From: UBA5109 sp965661005
Lineage (GTDB): Bacteria; Pseudomonadota; Gammaproteobacteria; Pseudomonadales; Pseudohongiellaceae
NCBI GenBank assembly: GCA_965661005.1
Contig: CBFICB010000007.1
Span: 1-64,000 of the forward strand
Reading direction: 5' to 3'
DNA length: 64,000 nucleotides
Part shown: one piece after another, positions 9,446 through 15,348 of the stretch
How the letters are laid out: every line of letters begins with the position of its first letter
How positions within the stretch are numbered: the first letter of the stretch is position 1
The notes under the pieces: model-generated
Told to the model about the DNA's origin: nothing
Seen by the model: only the letters and a program-made list of their open reading frames with translations
The model's database searches: none
Made by a program: the position numbers and the translations under genes

Positions 9446-9480
9446 AAAAAACCCACCTGGCAGAAACTAAGTGGGTTTTT
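9446..9480. terminator. bidirectional intrinsic terminator
   Basis: AAAAACCCAC (9446-9455) and GTGGGTTTTT (9471-9480) pair perfectly around a 15-nt loop. T tracts exist on both strands, so it can serve both the NHL gene (+) and the aldehyde dehydrogenase gene (-). Confidence 0.85.
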
Positions 9481-9543
9481 ACTATCGGCTTTTCGAAGTT
9501 TTTAAGCGCGACCAATTAAAAGGCTTAGAAAAATTCGAAAGGA

Positions 9544-10995
9544 TTAGAAAGGGTAGTGCTCGGCTTCAGTAGCAACAGTAACCCAACGTAATTCAGTAAA
9601 GGCATCAATGCCTGCCTTACCACCGAAACGACCATAGCCTGAATTTTTAACACCTCCGAATGGAATCTGAGCCTGATCCTGAACAGTAGGGCCATTCACA
9701 TGACAGATGCCAGATTTGATTCGACGTGCAACTTGCAGGCCGCGGGCTATATCACGGGTAAAGACGGCAGACGACAAGCCATACTCTGAATCATTGGCAA
9801 TATTGATGGCTTCTTCTTCATCGCTTGCTCGAATGACGCCAACAACTGGGCCAAAAGACTCTTCACTGTAGAGTCTCATGTCAGAAGTTAATTCACTAAC
9901 AACATTGGCTGGCATCAATACACCATTTGTTTCACCGCCGCAAAGTCGGGTGGCACCTTTGTCGACGGCATCAGCAATCAAACTTTCAACATGGTCGACA
10001 GATTTTTGATGAACCACCGCGCCGATTGGTGTTTTTCCTTCTGCAGGATCGCCAACAGCCAACTGGTCAACTTTAGCTTTAAATTTGGCCAGAAATTCAT
10101 CGGCAATAGCATCGACGACGATAACACGCTCCGTTGACATGCATATCTGTCCTTGATTCATGAAAGCACCAAATGCAGCGGCATCAACAGCTGCATCAAG
10201 GTCTGCATCTTCCAATACAAGTAGGGGAGCCTTACCACCAAGCTCAAGCAATACAGGTTTAAGGTTCGTGGCGGCACGCTCAGCAATGATTCGTCCTACA
10301 TTTGAAGAGCCAGTGAAATTAATTCTTCTTACCGCAGGGTGATCGATTAAGGTGCCAACTATTTCGCCGGCATCTTCAGGCATATTGGATATAAAATTAA
10401 CTACGCCATCACTAAAACCTGCTTCCATAAAGGCGCTTGCAATCAGGTAGTGGGTTCTAGGGCATTGCTCCGATCCTTTAAAGATAACGGTATTGCCACA
10501 AGCCAAGGGCACAGCAATAGATCTAACACCCAAAATAATAGGCGCGTTCCAGGGCGCGATACCCAGGATGACGCCTACAGGCTCTCTCATTCCCATGGAC
10601 AACTGGCCTGGTTTGTCTGATGGAATAACTTCACCATTGATTTGGGTGGTTAAAGAGGCGGCTTCTCTGACGATAGAAACGGCCAGCATTAAATTAAAAC
10701 GTGCCCAGCCTTCTGTGGCGCCAATTTCACCCATCATGGCTGAGACGAAATCATCGGCTTTTGACTCAAGGGCATCAGCTGCACGATTTAATAGGGCTCT
10801 TCTAGCATTGGGGCTCTGGGCAGACCATTCCGGAAAGGCTTTATTGGCTGCTTCGGCGGCACTATTAGCCTCTGAAACTGAGGCTGCAGAAGCGACTGTC
10901 ACTACCTCACCTGATAAGGCACTTTTAATTTCCAGTTGCTTGGCAGTATCCTGACTCTTACCGCCTATTAATAATGGGATGTTTGTTGTAGACAT
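9544..10995 (-). CDS. NAD(P)+-dependent aldehyde dehydrogenase, aromatic-aldehyde (vanillin/salicylaldehyde DH) type
   Basis: A 483-residue aldehyde dehydrogenase oxidising an aldehyde to the acid. Family residues are present: N150 in APWNAP, the general base E251 in LLELGGKAP and the catalytic C285 in NQGQICMSTERV. The run GQICMSTERVIV and the overall look resemble vanillin, salicylaldehyde and 4-hydroxybenzaldehyde dehydrogenases more than betaine or succinate-semialdehyde enzymes, a judgement made from memory. It is transcribed away from the 4-cresol-dehydrogenase-like operon, about 2 kb distant. In Pseudomonas the equivalent pchA lies in the same operon as pchCXF. This gene is therefore a good candidate to oxidise the hydroxybenzaldehyde product, but a general aldehyde role is not excluded. 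Confidence 0.9.
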   Translation of the reverse strand: MSTTNIPLLIGGKSQDTAKQLEIKSALSGEVVTVASAASVSEANSAAEAANKAFPEWSAQSPNARRALLNRAADALESKADDFVSAMMGEIGATEGWARFNLMLAVSIVREAASLTTQINGEVIPSDKPGQLSMGMREPVGVILGIAPWNAPIILGVRSIAVPLACGNTVIFKGSEQCPRTHYLIASAFMEAGFSDGVVNFISNMPEDAGEIVGTLIDHPAVRRINFTGSSNVGRIIAERAATNLKPVLLELGGKAPLLVLEDADLDAAVDAAAFGAFMNQGQICMSTERVIVVDAIADEFLAKFKAKVDQLAVGDPAEGKTPIGAVVHQKSVDHVESLIADAVDKGATRLCGGETNGVLMPANVVSELTSDMRLYSEESFGPVVGVIRASDEEEAINIANDSEYGLSSAVFTRDIARGLQVARRIKSGICHVNGPTVQDQAQIPFGGVKNSGYGRFGGKAGIDAFTELRWVTVATEAEHYPF

Positions 10996-11213
10996 AGTGA
11001 CTCCTTGGAAAAAATGCTATTAGAACTATCAGCGTTTAATTTTAGCGTTGAATTTTTGACAGGTTAATTTGAAATGCTCAACCCTGTATTTTTACCTGTA
11101 ATCTTAAAGGCAGCCAATATAGTGGGAGGTATTGGATAATTCAATTAATTTTTAAGCTGCGTAATATAAGTTATTGAGAATGTGTTTAATTCTCCTCTGC
11201 CTTTAAATGACGT

Positions 11214-12539
11214 TTATTTGATGATTAGAATATGGCTATTGGCGGGGTATAACCATTCGACTCCTCTTTGCGTTACTACAGCGTCGTCTTCAAGTGGAAT
11301 TCTAATTTTGGCATTATTCCAATCAGGGTTGGCCGTATAGGCAAATAATTCTATAGAGATCAGGTTTGACGGCCTTAATTCATAAGTGAGCTGTTCTGGG
11401 TTAAAAAATGCCAGAGATGGGCCGATTCCGTGACCCCAGTTCCCGACAGAATGAGGGCCGATCACAACATCAGTAACTGATGGGTCTGAACTGGGCTGAT
11501 TAAAGGGTATTTGATTAAACCCGGCTGCCTCAATTGCTTCCCAGGTGGCATCCAGAGCAATTTGAGCGGTCGCGGCAGGTTTGATAGTTCTCTTCATTAT
11601 ATCTCTGACTTCCAGAGCCTGATCGAAAGCATATTGGATGCCTTCCGGGGCCTCAGTCTCTCCGTCACGCAGAACATAGGCTATTCGCTTCATATCGGTA
11701 TAGAAATCCAAAAAGCCAACTCCCCAGTCCAGCATAAGTAAATCACCACGCTGAATAATTCGATCGGTTGATGTTGCTGCTATGCCATCGGGTCCGGTGA
11801 TATAGACTGAAGGCATGTCGAAGGAAGACTCTAGGCCCCTACTTAATTGTTGGTCTGACATCCACCAGGCGACATCTTCAAGGGTGGTTACGCCGGGAGT
11901 GATGACTTCGTTTGAGAATGCTCGTTCAGCGATTTCGCGGCTAATCTCGCCAGCCTCTGCAAATGCTGCGATTTCAACTGCCGTGCGAGTTGAACGAAAA
12001 TCTGAAACAAAACGTTCTGCTGAGACCAGTCGATTACCGTAAATGCCGAGTGTCTCTCTCAAATGAAGATAAGAGGTATGGGACAGGCCATCGGCTCCGC
12101 CAATAGAACCGGCCATGTTGACACCAATACGTTCCGGGTTGCGTTCTGATACATAGTCGACAAGCTCGTCAGCACTGCCAAAGTAATCATAAACGCCACA
12201 TTGCTCAAGGCGATAGCCTCCAACGCCTAGTACTGCTCTTTCAACCTGATCGCCCTGGTTGGTAAAAATATAATACGCCCAGCCTGTTACATAGCCTCGC
12301 CCAAGGGCGTCCCAAAGAGGTTCAAGATTGCCTTCTCGCATCACAACAATCCACATGTCCAGATTATTTTCCTGCATGGCAGAGGGCATAATAAGATCAA
12401 ATTTTTCAGCGCGTATCTGGCACATGCGTTCCCAGCGAGCTCGGGCTTCTTGTGAATAGGCAGTGCTTGAGAGCAGGACTAGAAGGGATAAAACTAGTGT
12501 GTTCACGGTGACTGTGACAGATAAGAAGCGCTTAATCAT
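11214..12539 (-). CDS. exported M24-family (Xaa-Pro aminopeptidase/creatinase-fold) metallopeptidase
   Basis: 441 residues. An N-terminal signal peptide ends near TAYSQE. The N-terminal creatinase-like domain (about 35-190) is followed by the pita-bread catalytic domain. All five dinuclear metal ligands of M24 peptidases can be seen: D271 (MLDWGVGF), D282 (FYTDMKR), H370 (GHGIGP), E397 (ISIELFAY) and E417 (RIPLEDDAV). It probably removes N-terminal residues from Xaa-Pro peptides in the periplasm. It is divergent from the cytochrome gene at 12843. There is no sequence evidence tying it to phenol metabolism. Confidence 0.88.
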   Translation of the reverse strand: MIKRFLSVTVTVNTLVLSLLVLLSSTAYSQEARARWERMCQIRAEKFDLIMPSAMQENNLDMWIVVMREGNLEPLWDALGRGYVTGWAYYIFTNQGDQVERAVLGVGGYRLEQCGVYDYFGSADELVDYVSERNPERIGVNMAGSIGGADGLSHTSYLHLRETLGIYGNRLVSAERFVSDFRSTRTAVEIAAFAEAGEISREIAERAFSNEVITPGVTTLEDVAWWMSDQQLSRGLESSFDMPSVYITGPDGIAATSTDRIIQRGDLLMLDWGVGFLDFYTDMKRIAYVLRDGETEAPEGIQYAFDQALEVRDIMKRTIKPAATAQIALDATWEAIEAAGFNQIPFNQPSSDPSVTDVVIGPHSVGNWGHGIGPSLAFFNPEQLTYELRPSNLISIELFAYTANPDWNNAKIRIPLEDDAVVTQRGVEWLYPANSHILIIK

Positions 12540-12694
12540 GGTGATCCTTTAGGTTTATAAGAGCGTGTTTGCAGCTTATAAAATATTTGGTCATTAAACA
12601 AACTAAATAGGAAAGCTGGAGAGATAGCAGGGTGGTTCTAGTAGCTGCTAGCTTTTATGGATAGTTGGTTGGCATAGAGCTGAAACACAAGTTA

Positions 12695-12708
12695 CTGAAA
12701 GCTTTCAG
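12695..12708. promoter_or_regulatory. 14-bp perfect palindrome, candidate operator
   Basis: CTGAAAGCTTTCAG is a perfect inverted repeat about 135 bp before the cytochrome gene. Its size fits a dimeric regulator site. No regulator gene is nearby to match it to. Confidence 0.35.
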
Positions 12709-12736
12709 CATCCTAAAAAAGGGCTTATATCAAAAA

Positions 12737-12749
12737 CTGATATTATCAG
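12737..12749. promoter_or_regulatory. 13-bp palindrome with one central base, candidate operator
   Basis: CTGATA-T-TATCAG is a perfect inverted repeat around a single central T. Its centre is about 42 bp after that of the first palindrome, that is four helical turns, so both would face the same side of the DNA. The sequences differ in their inner halves but share the outer CTGA/TCAG ends. Confidence 0.35.
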
Positions 12750-12842
12750 CGCTAATTTTAATTTCCATTAATCAGGCTTTGGTCTATATTGGTCGCGCAG
12801 AATAGCCTTACCGTTAAGTTTGCTTAAAGAGAGGAATTAATA

Positions 12843-13148
12843 TTGAAAATTATAAAAAATATTAGTCTGGCGATTGCTATGTCGTGGATGAGTTCGCTTG
12901 CATGGTCGCAGTCTGCCAATGATTGGGAGTCGGGCGAGCAGATTTTCAATAAGATTTGCCAGCATTGCCATACGCAAGGAGTAGGGCCAGTGTTAACAGG
13001 TCGTAATTTACCTCCAGTCTATTTCACGACAATTGCTCGCAATGGACTGAATGCAATGCCGGCCTTCAGGCCAACTGAATTATCATCAGATGACCTTGAA
13101 ATGGTTGCAAATTTCCTTAGTCAAAGCGCTAGTGAGGAAAACCAATGA
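12843..13148 (+). CDS. pchC: c-type cytochrome subunit of a 4-cresol dehydrogenase-type flavocytochrome (PchC-like)
   Basis: A 101-residue exported mono-haem cytochrome c. A signal peptide (about 1-22, ending AWSQS) is followed by the haem motif C39-QH-C42-H43 and a probable axial methionine M72 in NAMPAF. The small size and the position in front of a PchX-position gene and a 4-cresol dehydrogenase-type flavoprotein match the electron-accepting cytochrome subunit of p-cresol methylhydroxylase. That subunit takes electrons from the flavin in the periplasm. The start is TTG at 12843, preceded by GAGAGGAA at good spacing. The stop overlaps the next gene by 4 bp (ATGA), showing translational coupling. 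The symbol rests on gene order and family, so specificity is not proven. Confidence 0.85.
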   Translation: MKIIKNISLAIAMSWMSSLAWSQSANDWESGEQIFNKICQHCHTQGVGPVLTGRNLPPVYFTTIARNGLNAMPAFRPTELSSDDLEMVANFLSQSASEENQ

Positions 13149-13642
13149 GTATGGATTTTTCCAGACGTCAGAGTTTGAAAGTGTTGGCAGGTGCTGGGCT
13201 GCTCTCGGTGACACCAATAGCCTGGTCTTATTCTCAAACATCAAAGCAAGCGTTTGTTTTTACAGCGCACGGGAGTAAGGATAATGTTTTTCAACGGTCT
13301 TTACGTGAATCCCTAGCTCCAATAGAGACAAGCTTTATTCACATTGATCGCAACAATTATGAAAGCGTCTTATCGATTGCTGATATATCAGAGGGCGCTT
13401 TGCTTATCGGTTTGGTTAGTGAAGCTGAAAAAGTATTGATTGATGCGGCGGTGCAGGATAGGCGAGGGAATATGCAGACTTTAGCGCGAGTGAGTTCATC
13501 TATTTCAGCTTCCTCGCTTAATGATCTTGCAAAAATGACTTCAGAGGCTGCGATAAATAAGTCATCAGGGGAAGGTGTTGAAAAAAATCAGAATACTCAG
13601 ATGACAAACGGATCTTTAATTAGTTTTTATGCCTATTTATAA
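13145..13642 (+). CDS. Tat-exported protein of unknown function in the PchX position
   Basis: 165 residues. The N-terminus MSMDFSRRQSLKVLAGAGLL carries a twin-arginine motif (SRRQSLK) and a hydrophobic stretch ending near PIAWSYS, so the protein is probably exported folded or bound to a partner. I recognise no catalytic motif. The mature part is a small alpha/beta-like domain (FVFTAHGSKDNVFQRSL, then GALLIGLVSEAEKVLIDAA) with a Ser/Asn-rich tail. It overlaps the cytochrome gene by 4 bp and is 45 bp before the flavoprotein gene. The Pseudomonas p-cresol methylhydroxylase operon has an uncharacterised gene, pchX, in the same place. A role in assembly or co-export of the cytochrome-less flavoprotein is a guess. 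Confidence 0.8.
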   Translation: MSMDFSRRQSLKVLAGAGLLSVTPIAWSYSQTSKQAFVFTAHGSKDNVFQRSLRESLAPIETSFIHIDRNNYESVLSIADISEGALLIGLVSEAEKVLIDAAVQDRRGNMQTLARVSSSISASSLNDLAKMTSEAAINKSSGEGVEKNQNTQMTNGSLISFYAYL

Positions 13643-13687
13643 GCTCTCACTTAAGGGCTTTACTAATAATAATTTTAGGAGATTTTA

Positions 13688-15229
13688 ATGGCCGATTTTA
13701 ATGTTCTACCTGATGGTGTTTCTGCCGAAGAGTTTGGCAATGCCATTGAAGAATATGCTGCAATTGTTGGTGACGAAAATGTTTTTGTCTCTGCTGACAA
13801 TTTAGCCAGCTACAACAAAATTATGATACCTGCTGATAATGCGGATCATGCTCCCTCTGGAGCATTAGCGCCAGCGACGGTCGAAGAAGTTCAGGCAATC
13901 ATAGGCGTCTGTGATAAATACACTATTCCTGTCTGGCCAGTTTCAACGGGCAAAAACTTTGGCTATGGATCAGCAGCAGCTGCCACCAGAGGGCAGATGA
14001 TTCTCGATTTACGTCGTATGAATAAAATAATTGATGTGGATGTTGAGCTTGGAACAGCTCTGGTTGAGCCTGGTGTTACTTACCAACAATTAAAAGATTA
14101 TCTTGAAGAAAACAACATCCCCTTATGGCTTTCTCCGCCGGCACCATCTTCACTTGTTAGTCCTTTGGGTAATGCAGTGGATAGGGGTGTTGGCTATACC
14201 CCATACGGAGATAATTTTTTCTTTTCCTGCGGCATGGAAGTGGTGCTAGCGAATGGTGAAGTTCTCCGCACGGGTATGGGATCAATGCCTAACTCAACCT
14301 CATGGCAGGTATTTAAATGGGGCTATGGTCCCTCTCTTGATGGAATATTTACCCAATCAAACTATGGCGTCGTGACCAAGCTTGGGATGTGGTTAATGCC
14401 ACAGCCACCTGCATTTAAGGCTTTTGTAATTCGATATCCGAATGATGCTGATATCGAAAAAGCCATAGAAACAATCCGTCCGCTTAGGATTGCGCAGATC
14501 ATTCCTAACGCGGTGGTAATTGCTCATGCTCTTTGGGAGGGCGGCGCAGAAGTTGTACGTTCCGACTATTACCAGGGCGAGGGTTCTATTTCTGATGAAG
14601 CGGTTGAAAGAATGAAATCAGATCTCGGCATGGGTGCTTGGAATATTTATGCGGGTCTTTATGGTACTCCTGAGCAAATTGCATTGAACTGGGATATTGT
14701 CAGAAATACTTTTGCCGGGACTGGCGCCATCATTCAGGATGAAGATGATTTGGCAGGCAATCCGACTTTTGATTATCGGGCTAAATTAATGCGTGGCGAA
14801 ATGACCTTAAAGGAATTCGGTCTTTACAATTGGCGTGGTGGTGGCGGGTCTGCCTGGTTTGCTCCTGTTGCTCAAGCTAGAGGTTCCGAGGGACGCGAAC
14901 AAATGGAGCTGGCAAAAGAAATCTTAGGAAAATATGGTTTTGACTATGTTGCAGAATATATTGTTGGCTGGCGCGAAGGCCACCATATTATTGATCTGCT
15001 GTTTGATAAAACCAATGCTGAAGAAACTGAACGAGCCAATCAGTGTTTTGATGAGCTATTGAGAGAGTTTAGCCAGCGAGGTTGGGGTTCCTATCGCACT
15101 AACATCGCTTTCATGGATAAAGTTGCCAATACCTTCGGTCCTGTTAAGCGCGATGTTGATCAGAAAATCAAACGGGCTTTGGATCCTAAAGGCATCATCG
15201 CGCCAGGCAAGTCCGGGATTTATATTTAG
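13688..15229 (+). CDS. pchF: 4-cresol dehydrogenase (hydroxylating)-type flavoprotein, VAO/PCMH family
   Basis: 513 residues, the same size as Pseudomonas PchF and very similar to it as I remember that sequence. The FAD-binding domain has ISTGKNFGYGSA-like VSTGKNFGYGSAAA, LVEPGVTY and NAVDRGVGYTPYGDNF. The substrate domain has FKWGYGPSLDGIFTQSNYG. EFGLYNWRGGGGS contains Y380, matching Tyr384 of PCMH that holds FAD covalently. The enzyme dehydrogenates the para side chain of a 4-alkylphenol through a quinone methide, with water adding oxygen, and passes electrons to the cytochrome. There is no signal peptide of its own, as in PchF. The substrate could be p-cresol, a 4-hydroxybenzyl alcohol, eugenol or a halogenated relative. 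Confidence 0.93.
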   Translation: MADFNVLPDGVSAEEFGNAIEEYAAIVGDENVFVSADNLASYNKIMIPADNADHAPSGALAPATVEEVQAIIGVCDKYTIPVWPVSTGKNFGYGSAAAATRGQMILDLRRMNKIIDVDVELGTALVEPGVTYQQLKDYLEENNIPLWLSPPAPSSLVSPLGNAVDRGVGYTPYGDNFFFSCGMEVVLANGEVLRTGMGSMPNSTSWQVFKWGYGPSLDGIFTQSNYGVVTKLGMWLMPQPPAFKAFVIRYPNDADIEKAIETIRPLRIAQIIPNAVVIAHALWEGGAEVVRSDYYQGEGSISDEAVERMKSDLGMGAWNIYAGLYGTPEQIALNWDIVRNTFAGTGAIIQDEDDLAGNPTFDYRAKLMRGEMTLKEFGLYNWRGGGGSAWFAPVAQARGSEGREQMELAKEILGKYGFDYVAEYIVGWREGHHIIDLLFDKTNAEETERANQCFDELLREFSQRGWGSYRTNIAFMDKVANTFGPVKRDVDQKIKRALDPKGIIAPGKSGIYI

Positions 15230-15234
15230 CTTAC

Positions 15235-15261
15235 TAATGGAGCTCTAACCAGCTCCTATTA
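15235..15261 (+). terminator. hairpin between flavoprotein and dehalogenase genes
   Basis: TAATGGAGCT and AGCTCCTATTA form a stem around CTAACC directly after the flavoprotein stop codon. There is no T tract straight after it. It may be an mRNA-stabilising or attenuating hairpin rather than a true terminator, leaving the dehalogenase gene in the same transcript at a lower level. Confidence 0.35.
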
Positions 15262-15348
15262 AGCCGCTGTGTCTTTTCTATCTATCTTCTATTTACTAAT
15301 TAGTGAATAATTATTGCTAATCGGTAAATAGAGGATATTCTCTCAAGC

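Larger units (their letters stand above)
12540..12842. other. divergent regulatory region upstream of the phenol-oxidation/dehalogenase gene run
   Basis: 303 bp between the M24 peptidase gene (-) and the cytochrome gene (+). No gene is seen. It contains two palindromes listed separately (12695-12708 and 12737-12749), and the ribosome-binding site GAGAGGAA just before the TTG start at 12843. I did not find a clear -35/-10 pair. Confidence 0.6.

Noticed and set aside
10493..10954. 153-codon open frame on the plus strand
   Set aside because: It is opposite the aldehyde dehydrogenase gene, whose catalytic residues are all in place. The translation has no family features.
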